A stretch of DNA of 64,000 nucleotides from Haematobia irritans (lineage: Eukaryota; Arthropoda; Insecta; Diptera; Muscidae). This document shows positions 1 through 13,840 of the stretch, one piece after another. Under the pieces are notes generated by a model. That model was not told the DNA's origin, ran no database searches, and saw nothing but the letters and a program-made list of their open reading frames with translations. A program made the translations under genes and the position numbers. The number at the start of each line of letters is the position of its first letter. Position 1 is the stretch's first letter. The stretch spans positions 198,359,063-198,423,062 of the forward strand of contig NC_134397.1 of assembly GCF_050003625.1 (NCBI RefSeq), given 5' to 3'.

Positions 1-1367
1 TTTGTGGAAACCATGGAGTGATTAATCAGTACGCAGCGAAGCGGGCCGGGTTACGCTAGTTCTATAATAAAAAAGGCTCGAATATATTAAAAAATTAATA
101 ATACATAATTTTTATAAATCATTCTCATGAGCAAAAGTATTTTTTTATTATTCACTTCAAGGGAATTAAATTATTGTTGTGGCCATGTTGAAAAATATAT
201 TTATGGAGTTTACATTTGTGACCATTTACCCGGCTGTGTACTCACTAAAATAATTCTCAAATATATGCTAAATATTCCACCATTTTGATGGTGACATGTG
301 ACTTTCTTAATTGCGAATATATTATTTTAAATGGGCGCCCTGCATTTAAACGAATCGCTTGAATCACTTGGCAATGTGCCGTTTAATTGAGTGCACATAT
401 CCTCAGCTCTGGGCGGAAAACTTTAATCAAATTTTGAACAAGAATACCAAATATTCCCAAAGTAAAAACGAGACATGGTGAATATATTATCTTTACGTAA
501 GTAAAGTGTTCTGGAGTCTTAAACTATTCCTAATATGCTAATAACAATTTCAAAATACCAAAAAAAAAAATAACTCAAGTGTACCACATTTGAAATCAAG
601 CATCGGAATAGAGATGTATTAGAAATCTTTCGAGAGGAAACAAAAGATTTCATTGAGTACGAAAAATTTTCACTTTTCGTAAAACAAGAAAAACCAACAG
701 AAGGTTCATCACCATTTACTTTGAATTTGGTATAATTTAGCATATCTTAAAATTTCCAACTCCAAATGGACATTGTATATCGATTACTTTACAGATTTTC
801 ACTTTATCTACGTGATTCTCATCTTGACGGCTATTCTATTGTTCTTGGTACAATGACCGTAGAGCGAGTACACACTACCCCATGCTAATTGAGAATTTAT
901 GCAAAAACAATCTAAAGTCCAAGCCAAATCAAAAGTGTTACAAATTTTATGGAAATTTTGTTAAAATGGAAAACGACAACCAACGTCCATCTACAGGATA
1001 TCACATGTAATGACATGTTCCAATCACATGTTATTGTGTTTCATGAGAGGTCATAATGGCCAGTGTTCTTGTTTTTCATTTCTTCACTATATCCCCAGAC
1101 AGTTCATTCATAAAACCGTTTTATGAATAAAAACTGAAAAATCCAAAAAGAAATTGAGAGTTGAAAATTGTACGAAAAGTTATCTAATTTCATTATTGGC
1201 ATATCTCGAAATGAATTTTAATTTTTTTTTTAGCGATATTTATTCAAACATTAGCATTAGAATTCAAACATTTCGAATCGACGAAAAAATATTAGTGTAG
1301 GTCTTAAAAGGCGCGATTTTCTTTGAGAATGATATTTTTTTGGAATTAAATCAATATTATTTAAATA
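1..1367. other. AT-rich sequence, no gene recognised
   Basis: No open frame with protein-like composition and no recognised repeat is seen on either strand. The longest frame (519-743, minus) is low-complexity and has no family resemblance. It could be intergenic or intronic. Confidence 0.5.
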
Positions 1368-3289
1368 AACAAGTAAGGAAAGTCTAAAGTCGGGCGGGGC
1401 CGACTATATTATACCCTGCACCACTTTGTAGATCTAAATTTTCGATACCATAGCACATCCGTCAAATGTGTTGGGGGCTATATATAAAGGTTTGTCCCAA
1501 ATACATACATTTAAATGTCACTCGATCTGGACAGAATTTGATAGACTTCTACAAAATCTATAGACTCAAAATTTAAGTGGAACACAATTTTAGTAAAAAA
1601 ATATGGGAAACATTTAAATCTGAAGCAATTTTAAGGAAACTTCGCAAAACTTTATTTATGATTTATCGCTCGATATATATGTATTAGAAGTTTAGGAAAA
1701 TTAGAGTAATTTTTACAACTTATCAACTAAGCAGTAGCGATTTTACAAGGAAAATGTTGGTATTTTGACCATTTTTGTCGAAATCAGAAAAACATATATA
1801 TGGGAGCTAAATATGAACCGATTTCAACCAAATTTGGCACGCACAGCTACAATGCTAATTCTACTCCCTGTGTAAAATTTCAACTAAATCGGAGTTAAAA
1901 ATTGGCATCTGTGGTCATATGAGTGTAAATCGGGCGAAAGCTATATATGGGAGATATATCTAAAACTGAACCGATTTCAACCAACTTTGGCACGCATAGC
2001 TGCAATGCTAATTCTACTCCCTGTGTAAAATTTCAACTAAATCGGAGTTAAAAATTGGCATCTGTGGTCATATGAGTGTAAATCGGGCGAAAGCTATATA
2101 TGGGAGGTATATCTAAATCTGAACCGATTTCAACCAAATTTGGCACCCATAGCTAAAATGCTAATTCTACTCCCTGTGCAAAATTTCAACTAAATCGGAG
2201 CAAAAAATTGGCCTCTGTGGTCATATGAGTGTAAATCGAGCGAAAGATATATATGGGAGCTATATCTAAAACTGAACCGATTTCAACCAACTTTGGCACG
2301 CATAGCTGCAATGCTAATTCTACTCCCTGTGTAAAATTTCAACTAAATCGGAGCAAAAAATTGGCCTCTGTGGTCATATGAGTGTAAATCGGGCGAAAGA
2401 TATATATGGGAGCTATATCTAAATCTGAACCGATTTCAACCAAATTTGGCACGCATAGCTATAATGCTAATTCTACTCCCTGTGAAAAATTTCAATTAAA
2501 TCGGAGCAAAAAATTGGCCTCTGTGGTCATATGAGTGTAAATCGGGCGAAAGCTATATATGGGAGCTATATCTAAATCTGAACCGATTTCAACCAACTTT
2601 GGCAGGCATAGCTACAATGCTAATTCTACTCCCTGTGCAAAATTTCAATTAAATCGGAGTAAAATATTGGCCACTGTGGTTATATGAGAGTAAATCGGGC
2701 GACCGATATATAAGGGAGCTATATCTAAATCTGAACCGATTTCAATAAAATTTGGCACACTGGACTACACTACTAATTGCACTCCTTGTGCAAAATTTCA
2801 ACCAAATTGGGGTAAAACTCTGGCTTCTGGGACTGTATTAGTCCATAGCGGGCGAAACCTATATATGGGAGCTATATCTAAATCTGAACCGATTTCAACA
2901 AAATTTGGCACACTTGACTATAGTACTAATTGTTCTTCTTGTGAACAATTTCAAGCAAATTAGGGTAAAACTCTGGCTTCAGGGGCCATATAAGTCCATA
3001 TCGGGCGAAATATATATATACGAGCTATCTCTAAATCTGAACCGATTTCTTCCAAAATCAAAAACACATACTTGTGCCAAATTTGAAGTCGATTGGACTA
3101 AAACTGCTACCTAGACTTTGATTACAAAAATGTGTTCACGGACAGACGGACATGGCTATATCGACTCAGGGACCCTCCCTGAGCATTTTTGCCAAAGACG
3201 CCATGTGTCTATCTCGTCTCCTTCTGGGTGTTCCAAACATATGCACTAACTTATATTACCCTGTTCCACAGTGTGGCGCAGGGTATAAA
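1368..3289 (+). mobile_element. DINE-1/mini-me-like element, family 1
   Basis: It begins AACAAGTAAGGAAAGTC and ends with a GGGTATAAAT tail. The core from about 1800 to 3110 is nine tandem units marked by GAACCGATTT at 1815, 1968, 2121, 2274, 2427, 2580, 2733, 2886 and 3039, a constant 153-bp step. A short GACAGACGGAC tract (GTCY type) and a conserved GACTCAGGGACC block follow. The head, tandem core, GTCY tract and GGGTATAA end match DINE-1/mini-me elements (non-autonomous Helentrons) known in Diptera. No coding capacity. The family name is inferred from architecture. Confidence 0.75.
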
Positions 3290-3990
3290 TAGTATAATTC
3301 AATATAGATTTGATACTAACTCGTTCTAATATTTGTCAAACAGGAAATGCATAGACAGACGGACGGACTAGATCATAAGCTTATTCCGATCTAAACCCAA
3401 TATTTAAATAAGGACATTCCCATGTACATTAAATTGCAGATTGCATATGGTAGCGTCCGACTTCGTGCTAGTTTTTATTATTCTAATTATTTTTGAGCAG
3501 TGTATGAAAAGTTTCTTTTGTTTTAGTTAACATTGAACTTATTTCTAAGGCCACTGAAATTTTTAATTCATAAAATCTTAATTCATTCAAAATTTATATG
3601 TTTTGCATGTTATGTATTACATTAACACAGAAGTTTTTTTCTGATTATGATTATGCCTATTAAACAAAAAACAATTTTCTCTGAAAATAGATTTTCATAT
3701 GCTACATTGCTTCCGTATAAAATCCGGAAGTTTGAACTCAAATTAATTTTTTATCTCTAATATAAAATAAATAAATATCCTAAAGAAGACTATACAAAAC
3801 TAAATTTTATTTTCAGCTGAAAAACCAAAGGGAACTGTGTTGAAAAATCATTGATGCGATAATGCAACAACGGAGTGGAATGGGATAAGTACATTCCACT
3901 TGGCCTAGGATATTTCAATCCAATTCAATCTAATTAGCATTTGAAAACAAAAGAATACAACTTTACGCGCAAATATTAGTGTGGCTCCAT
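3290..3990. other. AT-rich spacer, no gene recognised
   Basis: It contains a short GACAGACGGACGGAC tract near 3354, probably a remnant of a second DINE-like tail, and otherwise plain AT-rich sequence up to the satellite array. Confidence 0.4.
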
Positions 3991-6900
3991 TTTGTCAAAT
4001 TTGTAAGGACAATTTTGTGAAAATTTCATTTCTATGGAAAATTTTATCAAAATTTTATTTTTATAGAAAATGTTATTTCCGTCAACATATCTTGTCAATA
4101 TTTTATTTCTACAGAAAAATTTGTCAAAATTTTTTTTCTACAGAAAATTTTGTCAACATATTTTTATCAAAATTTTATTTGAAAGGAAAATTGTGTCAAA
4201 ATTTCATTTCTATAGAAAATTTTATCAAATTTTATATGTACGGAAAATTTTGTCAAAATTTCATTTCTATAGAATTTTGTTTTATTTTTATAGAAAATGT
4301 TCTCAAAACTTTATTTGTGTCAGCATTTCTTGTCAACATTTTATATCTACACAAAATTTTGTCAACATTTTATTTCTACAGCAAATTTTATCAAAATTTA
4401 TTTTCTCCAAAAAATTTTCTGTAGAAAAATTTGGCAAAATTTCATTTCTATAGAAAATTTTGTCAAATCATCACAATTTTATTTCTACAGAAAATTTTGT
4501 CAAAATTTTATTTCTATAGAGAATTTTGTCAAAGTTATATTTCTACAGAAAATTGTATCAAAATTTTATTTCTACAGAAAATTTTGTCAAAATTTAGTTT
4601 CTATAGAAAATTTTTCCACAATTTTATTCTTACAGAAAATTTTTGTAACCTTTTATTTCACTCAACATTTTCTTTCTACAGAAAATTTTGTCAATTTTTT
4701 TTTTCAACAAAAAATTTTGTCACATTTTTATTCTAAAGGTTTTATTAAAAATTTTTTTTTTATTGAAAATTTGTCAAAATTTTATTTCAATAGAAAGTTT
4801 TGTCAAAATTTTATTTCTATAGAAAATTTTGTCAAAATATTATTTCTATAGAAAATGTTGTCAAAATTTTATTTCTATAGAAAATTTTGTCAAAATTTTA
4901 TTTTTATTGCAAATGTTCTCAAAACTTTATTTCTGTCAGCATTTCTTGTCAACTTTTTATTTATATACAAAAATTAGTCAATATTTTATTTCTACAGCAA
5001 ATTTTATCAAAATGTATTGTCTACAAAAAATTTTGCCAAAATTTTATTTCTACAGAAAATCTTGTCAAAATTTTATTTCTAGGGAACATTTTGTCAAAAT
5101 TTCTTTTCTACAAAAAATTTTGCCACAATTTTTTTTTCTACAGATTTTATTAAAATTTTATTTCTTTAGAAAATTATGTCAAAATTTTATTTTTAGCGAA
5201 AAAGTTCTCAAAACTATATTTCTGTCAGCATTTCTTGTGAAATGTTTATTTCTTTAAAAAATTTAGTCAAGATTTTATGTCTACAGATAATTTTGTAAAA
5301 ATTTATTGTTTTGTCAAAATTTTATTTCTATAGAAAATGTGTCAAAATTTTATTTTTGGAAACTTTTGTCAAAATTTCATTTCTTTAGAAAATTTTATCA
5401 AATCAGCGCCATTTTTGTAAAAATTTATTGTCTACAAAAAAATTTGTCACAATGTTATCAAAATTTTTTTTTCTATCTTGCCAAAATTTTATTTCTATCG
5501 AAAATTTTTCAAAATTTTATTTCTGTCGAAAATTGTGTCAAAATTTTATTTCTATAGAAAATTTTGTCAAAATTTTATTTTTGGAAAATTTTGTCAAAAT
5601 TTTATTTCTACAAAAATTTTTTAAAATTTATTTTCTATTTATTCTTACATAAAAATTTTGTAAAATTTTATGTCAGTCAACATTTTATTTCTTAAGAAAA
5701 TTTTGTCAAAATTTCTTTTCTACAAAAAATTTTGTCACAATTTCTTTTCTACAGATGTTATCAAAATTTTTTTCTATGTTGCCAAAAGTTTATTTCTATC
5801 GAAAAATTTTCAAAATTTTATTTCTATCGAAAATTCTGTCAACATTTTATTTTTATAGAAAATGTTCTCAAAACTTTATTTCTATAGAAATTTTGTTAAA
5901 ATTTTATTTCTATAGAAAATTTTGTCAAAATGTTATTTCTATAGAAAATTTTGTCAAAATGTTATTTCTATCGAAAATTTTGTCAAAATTTTATTTCTAA
6001 AGAAAATCTTACCAAAATTTTATTTCTAGGTATAATATTGTCAAAATTTCATGTCTATAGATAAATGAAATTTTGAAAAAATTTTTCAAAATTTTATTTG
6101 TATGGAAAATTTTGTCAAAATTTCATTTCTATAGAAAATTTTATCCAATCAGCGTCATTTTATTTCTACAGAAAATATTGTTAAAATTTTATTTCTATAA
6201 AAAATTTTGTCAAAATTTTAAATCTACAAAAATTTGTCAAAATTTACTTTCTATAGAAAATTTTGCCACAATTTTATTCTTACATAAAAATTTTGTAAAA
6301 TTTTATTTCAGTCAACATTTTATTTCTGCAGAAAATTTTGTCAAAATTTCTTTTCTTCAAAAAATTTTGTCACATTTTTATTCTAATAATAAAATTAAAA
6401 TTTGTTCTATAGCAAATATTGTCAAAATTTTATTTCAATAGCAAATGTTGTCAAAATTTTATTTCAATAGAAAATTTTGTCAAAATGTTATTTCTATAGC
6501 ACATTTTGTCAAAATTTTATTTCTATCGAAAATTTTTCAAAATTTTATTTCTATTGAAAATTTTGTCAAAATTGTATTTATTTATAGAAAAAAAATTATA
6601 AAAAATGTTCTCAAAACTTTATTACTATAGAAAGTTTTGTCAAAATTTTATTTGTATAGAAAATTTTGTCAAAATTCTACTTCTATTGAAAATTTTGTCA
6701 AAATTTCATTTCTATAAAGAAATAAAATTTTCAAAATTGTGTCAAAATTTTATATGTATGGAAAATTTTGCCAATATTTCGTTTCCATAGAAAAGTTTAT
6801 CAAAATTTTATTTTTATAGAAAACTATATGTCTGTCAATATTTCATGTAAACGTTTTATTTCTACAGAAAATTTTGTTAAAATTTATTGTCTACAAAAAT

Positions 6901-7480
6901 TTTTGTTACAATTTTATTTCTAAGAATAATTTTGCCAAAATTGTATTTCTAAAGATAAATGAAATTTTGAAAAAAAAAAATCATTTCTATACAAAATTTT
7001 ATCAAAATTTGTAAGGAAAATTTTGTCAAAATTTTAGTTGTATGGAAAAATCTGTCAAAATTTCATTTCTATAGAAAAGTTTATCAAAATATTATTTTTA
7101 TAGAAAATGTTCTCAAAATTTTATTTCTGTAAACATTTTATATCTATAGACATTTTTGTCAACATTTTTTTCTACAGAAATTTTTTGTCAAAATTTATTG
7201 TCTACAAAAAATGTAGTCACAATTTTATTTCTACAGAAAATTTTCTCAAAATTTTATTTATAAGAATAATTTTGTCTCAATTTTATTTCTACAGAAATTT
7301 TTCTCAAAATTTTATTTATAAGAATAATTTTGTTTCAATTTTACTTCTACAGAAAATGTTCTCAAAATTTTATTTCTATAGAAAATTTTATCAAAATTTT
7401 ATTTCTATAGGAAATTTTATCAAAATTTTATTTCTATAGAACAGTTTGTCAACATTTTGTTCCTGTAGAAAATTGTAGTA
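3991..7480 (-). repeat. 29-bp AT-rich satellite array (reverse orientation)
   Basis: About 3.5 kb of diverged tandem copies of a 29-bp unit built around the palindrome TTTCTATAGAAA plus TTTTGTCAAAATTTTA. The orientation is opposite to the 9.7-13.2 kb array. Variant blocks recur: the phrase TTCTCAAAACT followed by TCAGCATTTCTTGT occurs near 4300, 4916 and 5208, so a higher-order structure exists. All long frames here are products of the repeat. Confidence 0.92.
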
Positions 7481-7628
7481 CCTGTTGGATGGAGAGGAAT
7501 GTTTTTTTCGAAATCTTCAAAAACAACAAGAATTCTATCAATCTACCAAACAGTAAAAAAATCTACCAATATTGGTAGAATACTACCAACTGTGTCCAAC
7601 TTTCTTGGAATCAATATGAATATCATTA

Positions 7629-7852
7629 CACAGAAAAAAATTTCATGAATGTTTTTCCAAATAAAATTTTAATTGAGTTTTAAAGAATATTTAATTCAAA
7701 ATTTAATTAATTCAACATTTCAACATTTCAATCAATTAATTTTTTAATTGGATCAAATAATTATTTAATTGATACTATCATTTCAGCGATTGAAGGCATT
7801 TCAATTAAAAAATTAATTGGATCAATTAATTTCGTGATGGAATCAGAAAAAA
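7629..7852. mobile_element. AT-rich foldback MITE, partial copy
   Basis: It begins CACAGAAAAAAATTTCATG and shares internal blocks (AAAATTTTAATTGAG, GATACTATCATTTC, TTTCGTGAT) with the fuller copy at 16697-17222. The right half is missing. Confidence 0.6.
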
Positions 7853-9744
7853 ATAAAGACAAAATCTTTGGAAGCGGTCATGCGGTTTTTTTTTCAGTGG
7901 AAACATAATATATTTTAACATTATATATTCCAATATAGTTTGTTTACAGACCATAGACACTTCCGCAGGTTTGGGCAACATCACAATCAAAAATAGCTTA
8001 AAAAGCAGGTCCCTCGCTTCATTTCTACCGCATCCTCCTCTCAGTCTTTTGGACTTTTGCGCTTGGGGCATTTTGGAGAGTATGGTTGGCTCTAAAAAAT
8101 ACTAAAGTGTCGGTTACCTTAAGACGGCGCTTTACCGGGAAGGGCCAGAAATATCGCAGTTACTTTCGTGAAGCGTGTCATGTCGGCCATTTGAAGGTTA
8201 TAACTCGTGTCAAAGGTAGCCAATTAGCGCCAAAGAAATATTTTATTTATAGGTTACTTTTCCAATAATTTTTGCTCAGCGTACGACATTTTTCAAAATT
8301 TTCTCAATTTTATTCGTATTTTGAATATGCAAAATTTCTGAAACAACAACAGCCACAAAAATTTTACGTTCGTTTTCGGCACAATTTTATCTACTGGCAT
8401 AACTTATCGATGTATCAAAGAAATTTCAAAATCCATGACCCACAATATTAGACTACTTCTGGCCTGACCCAAATGCAATTTTAGGCTTCTTTGGTTCGGA
8501 ATCACTAACAAAATCATTAGTTGGAACTCGGCAAGCATTTTCGTCCAGTGTATATTGTGAAGTATGAAAATCACTTTGCAAAGCCATTACATCCTATATA
8601 TGCGGAAGTTGCTAAAAACAAAAGAAAATCATTTCAGTTTTTTACCACATTGCTCGCACGTCATCTGCAGATTAATGTTAATGGGAAAAACACCTTGTGG
8701 TTCTAGACCCAATTTCCCCCACGAAGAACAACAGCAATACAAATAACAGCAGGGGTTCCGCCACAATTTGATATCCTTAATTTTTCTTTGTCTTCATATT
8801 TATCATAAAATTTCCCCACTCCAGGAATTATTTTCGATTTCACTCCCAACTATTGTTTACACGATCTTTTCATCACTCTCCAAAGTAAAAGTAAACAGAG
8901 AGCGGAACAAAAGTAAAAGAACACAAAATAAAAAAAAATACCTTGCAGAGAATGTATTCATGATTAGCCGTAAAAAACTAGAGCATGTGATCTACGCGCA
9001 TGCGTGTTCCTACCTTCTCGACAGATAGCCACTGCAATATGAATGACGAAACGACGGAAGGGCACGTGTTATTTGTTTGCCGATACATTTTCAGTTTAAT
9101 TTACACAAAATACTCACACTCATTTTCTTAGGGCCATTAATGAAAACTAAAGAAGGGAGAGTGAGAGATATGTAGGAAAAAAAAACAGGCAAATATTGAA
9201 TCAACGAGGATGACTACCTTGGGTTTTTCGATTAATTTGTGTAACTTGATAGCCTCTTAAAAATTGAAAATAAATTTCATGGGTTTTCATTTTCATTTTT
9301 ATCGGTTTAAGGTTTGGTTTTGTTTTGTTTTGATGGATGTTAATGTGTTTTCTCTGGATTGCGTAATGTGTTCTTAGATGTAGTAGTGAAATGGAAATTT
9401 ATAGAAAGTTTTTCTTTTTTTGGGGCTTCCGTTTTAATATCCTCCTCCCTTTGAATTAAGGTGATTTTTTTTATAAAAAGGTGTTCCCTTGGTCAAATAT
9501 TTACTTTGCTTTTGAGAGAAAATCGAAATGTTTGTCAAATTTTTCTGTTATTTTCAGTTATATTTAAAATTAAAAACAAATACGGATTTCTAAAGGAAAT
9601 TAAAAGCGATTCGTTAGACAGAATTCTGTTCAAATATTGGGTGATTAAAAATTGCATATTACACATCACAAGAAAAATTTACAATTTTATCAAAAAAGTG
9701 GGTAAATTGGTAGAACTCTTGATGTTTTGGTAGAGGTACTTCAC
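7853..9744. other. Lower-repeat sequence, no gene recognised
   Basis: Several frames of 60-90 codons exist on both strands (for example 7826-8071 minus, 8086-8268 plus, 8768-9028 plus). None shows a domain, codon pattern or neighbouring exon that I can support. The stretch 8040-8230 is less AT-biased than its surroundings and could be a degraded exon or element. Confidence 0.35.
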
Positions 9745-12700
9745 CAATTTTTTAAAGAAATAAAACTTTGACAAAAATTTTTATAGAAATAAAATTTTGA
9801 CAAAATTTTTTATACTTTTGACAAAATTTTCTTTAGAAATAAAATTTTTAATAAAATTTCTATAAAGACTAAAATGTTGACAAAATTTTCTATAGAATTG
9901 ACATTTTGACAAAATTTTTTATAGAAATAAAATTTTGGCAAAATTTTCTATAGAAATAAAATTTTAACAAAATTTTCTATAGAAATAAAATTTCGACAAA
10001 ATTTTCTAGAGAAACAAAATTTTGACAAATTGTTCTAGAGAAATAAAATTTTGACAAAATTTTCTATAAAAATAACATTTTGACAAAAAATTTTTATAGA
10101 AATAAAATTTTGACAAATTTTTCTATAGAAATAAAATTTCGACAAAATTTTCTAGAGAAATAAAATTTTGAAAAAAATTTTCTATAGAAATAAAATTTTG
10201 ACAACATTTTCTATAGAAATAAAATTTTGACAAAATTTTCTATAGAATAAAAATTTTTGAGAAAATTTTCTATAGAAATAAAATTTTGACAAAATAGAAA
10301 TAAAATGTTTACAAAATTTTCTATTGAAATACAATTTTGACAACATTTTCTATAGAAATAAAATTTTGACAGAATTTTCTATAGAAATAAAATTTTGACA
10401 AAATTTTCTATAGAAATAAAATTGTAACAAAATTTTCTTTAAAAATAAATTTGTAACAAAATTTTCTATAGAAATAAAATTTTTTGTAGCAATAAAATTT
10501 TCACAAAATTTTCTATAGGAATAACATTTTTGACACAATGTTCTATATAAATATAATTTTGCCAAAATTCTCTATAGATATAATATGAACATTTTCTATA
10601 TAAATATAATTTTGCCAAAATTCTCTATAGAAATATAATTTGAACGAAATTTTCTACAAAAATAAAATGTTGATAAAATTTTCTATAGCAATAAAATTTT
10701 TACAAATTTTTCTATAGAAATAAAATTTCGACAAAATTTTCTATAGAAATAAAATTTTAACAAAATTTTCTATAGAAATAAAATTTTTGAGAAAATTTTC
10801 TATAGAAATAAAATTTTGACAAAATTTTCTATAGAAATAAAATTTTGACAAAATTTTCTATAGAAATAAAATTTTGACAAACTTTTCTATAGAAATAAAA
10901 TTTTGACAAAATTTTCTATAGAAATAAAATTTTGACAAAATTTTCTATAGAAATAAAATTTTGACAAAATTTTCTATAGATATAAAATTTTGACAAAATT
11001 TTCTATAGAAATAAAATTTTGACAACATTTTCTATAGAAATAAAATTTTGACAAAGTTTTCTATAGAAATAAAATTTTGACAACATTTTCTATAGAAATA
11101 AAATTTTGACAAAATTCTCTATAGAAATAAAATTTTGACAAAATTTTCGATAGAAATAAAATTTTCACAAAATTTTCTATGGACATAAAATTTTAACAAA
11201 ATTTTCTATAGAAATAAAATTTTGATACAATTTTCTATAGAAATAAAATTATGACAACATTTGCTATAGAATCAAAATTTTTGAGAAAATTTTCTATAGA
11301 AATTAAATTTTGACAAAATTGTCTATAGAAATAAAATTTTGACAAAATTTTCTTAGAAATAAAATTTTAACAAAATTTTCTATAGAAATAAAATTTTTAC
11401 AAAATTTCCTAGAAAAATAAAATTTTGCCAAAATTTTGTAGAGAAATAAATTTTTGACAAAATTTTCTATAGAAATAAAATTTTGACAAAATTTGCTATA
11501 GAAACAAAATTTTGACAAAATTTGCTATAGAAACAAAATTTTCTATAGAAAAAAATTTTGACAACATTTTCTATAGAAAAATGTTTCTAGAATATAACAT
11601 TTTTACAAAATTTTCTAGATAAATAAAATTTTGACAAAATTTGTTATAGAAATAAAATTTTCACAAAATTTTCTATAGAAATAAAATTTTGTCAAATTTT
11701 TCTATAGAAATAAAATATTGACAACATTTTCTATAGAAATAAAACTATGACAAAATTTTCTATAGAAATAAAATTTTGACAACGTTTTCTATAGAAATAA
11801 AATTTTGACAAAATGTTCTATAGAATTAATAGTTTGACAAAATTTTCTATAGAAATAAAATTTTAACAAAATTTTCTACAGAAATAAAATGTTAAATTTT
11901 CAATAGAAATAAAATTTTGACATAATTTTCTATAGAAATAAAATTCTGACAAAATTTTCTATAGAAATCAAATTTTGGCACAATTTTCTATAGAAATAAA
12001 ATTTGGACAAAATTTTCTAAAGCCATAAAATTTGGACAAAGTTTTCTATAGAAATAAAATTTTAACAAAATTTTGTATAGCAATAAAATGTTGACAAAAT
12101 TTTGTATAGAAATAATTTTTTTTTTACAAAATTTTCTATAGAAATAAAATTTTTTACAAAATTTTCTAGAAAAATAAAATTTTGCCAAAATTTTCTAGAG
12201 AAATACATTTTTGACAAAATTTTCTATAGAAATCAGTTTCTATAGCAATAAAATTTTCACAAAAAATTCTATAGGAATAAAATTACGGAAATAAAATTTT
12301 GACAAAATTTTCTATAGAAATAAAATTTTTTACAAAATTTTTTATAGAAATACAATTTTGACTAAATTATCTATAGAAATAAAATTTTTGACAAAATTTT
12401 CTATAGAAATACAATTTTGACAAAATATTCTATAAAAATTAAATTTTGACAAAATTTTCTATAGAAATAAAATTTTGATAAATTTTTTTAGAAATAAAAT
12501 CTTGATAAAATTTTTTATAAAAATAAAATTTTGTCAAAATTTTCTATAGAAATTAAATTTTGATAAAATTTTCTATAGAAATAAAATTTTGACTAAATTT
12601 TCTTTCATTTCAATAAAATGAAATGAAATAAGATTTTGACAAAATTTTCTATAGAAATAAAATTTTGACAAAATATTCTATAGAATTAACATTTTGACAA

Positions 12701-13232
12701 AATTTTCTATAGCAATAAAAATTTAACAAAATTTTTTATAGAAATAAAGTTTTGACAAAATTTCCTATAACAACAAAATTTTCTATAGAAATAAAATTTT
12801 GACAAAATTTTATATAGAAATAAAATCTTGACTAAATTTTCTATAGAAATAAAATCTTGACAAAATTTTCTATAGAAATAAATTTTTGAGAACATTTTCT
12901 ATAAAAATATAATTTTGACAAAATTTGCTATAGAAATAAAATTTTGACAAAATTGACTAAATTTTCTGTAGAAATAAAATTTTGACAAAATTTTCTGTTG
13001 GAATAAAATTTTGACAAAATTTTCAATAGAAATAAATTTTTGATAAAATTTTCTATAGAAATAAATTTTTGACAAAATTTTCTATAGAAATAAAAATTTT
13101 CTATAGAAATAAAGTTTTGACAAAATTTTCTTTAGAAATAAATTTTTGACAAAATTTTCTATAGAAATAAATTTTTGACAAAATTTTCTTTAGAAATAAA
13201 ATTTTGACAAAATCTTCTATAGAAATAAAATT
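9745..13232 (+). repeat. 29-bp AT-rich satellite array
   Basis: About 3.5 kb of tandem copies of the 29-bp unit (TATAGAAATAAAATTTTGAC followed by AAAATTTTC). Near-perfect runs occur at 10801-11100, where successive TATAG starts are 29 bp apart. This array is in opposite orientation to the 4.0-7.5 kb array across a ~2.3-kb spacer. Confidence 0.93.
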
Positions 13233-13764
13233 ATTATTGTTGTTTTGTTTTTTTTTTTTTTGATCACAGCTTAAAGCCTTGCATTGACTAAACTACAAGT
13301 GTAGCTTAACCAACAGAGGAAAAGTATGCTTGTCAAATTTATTTGGGCAAAGCCCTATAGACTGCAAGATGGTTGGATGTACAGCTGTTTCGGAATTACC
13401 ACATTCCTCATCAGCATCCTCTACTTGCAGCAAAACTATCAACCAATTATCAGAATAAATTCGGGTTTCACTCAATCCAAAGTGAACTACACTTGAACCT
13501 CCCGAAAAAGGGTTTGATAGTCGGCTACTGCCTAAACAAATTTGCCAGCATATCTCTTTTCCTTTGCCAAACTCAAATCATCGATTTGAATGTATTTGGC
13601 TGGGTTTGTTTTTGAGCGTGCTTCCTCTATCTTCATTCGTTTTGTTTGTTATTGTTGGCTTCTCTTCAATCGTTATTGTTGTTTTTTTGATCTCAGCTTA
13701 AAGCCATGCATTGACTAAACTACAAGTGTAGCTTAACCAACAGAGGAAAAGTATGCTTGTCATG
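13233..13764. mobile_element. Foldback-type element, two partial copies inside satellite
   Basis: Positions 13237-13530 match the left arm of the palindrome at 57363-58036 (GACTGCAAGATGGTTGGATG, then CATTCCTCATCAGCATCCTC). From about 13632 a second copy starts with the outer end TTCATTCGTTTTG and is cut off at 13764, where satellite resumes. The two partial copies lie in the same direction rather than inverted. There is no coding capacity. Confidence 0.6.
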
Positions 13765-13840
13765 ACAAAATTTTCTATAGAAATAAAATTTTGACAAAAT
13801 TTTCTATAGAAATAAAATTTTGACGAAATTTTCTATAGAT
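13765..13840 (+). repeat. 29-bp satellite remnant
   Basis: Two to three units of the satellite resume after the inserted element, showing that the insertion split the array. Confidence 0.85.

Noticed and set aside
3981..7439. Long overlapping frames rich in F, Y, K, I (up to 184 codons)
   Set aside because: They are products of the 29-bp satellite. The unit lacks stops in one orientation and 29 is not a multiple of three, so all three frames stay open and read the same rotated peptide. No coding evidence.
7826..8268. Divergent pair of 60-80-codon frames as a possible gene
   Set aside because: Neither shows a domain, splice signals or repeat relation, and the frames are short for random occurrence to be excluded.
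9745..13232. 29-bp regular repeats resembling a CRISPR array
   Set aside because: Units are directly tandem without unique spacers, in a eukaryotic context, and imperfect. It is a satellite.
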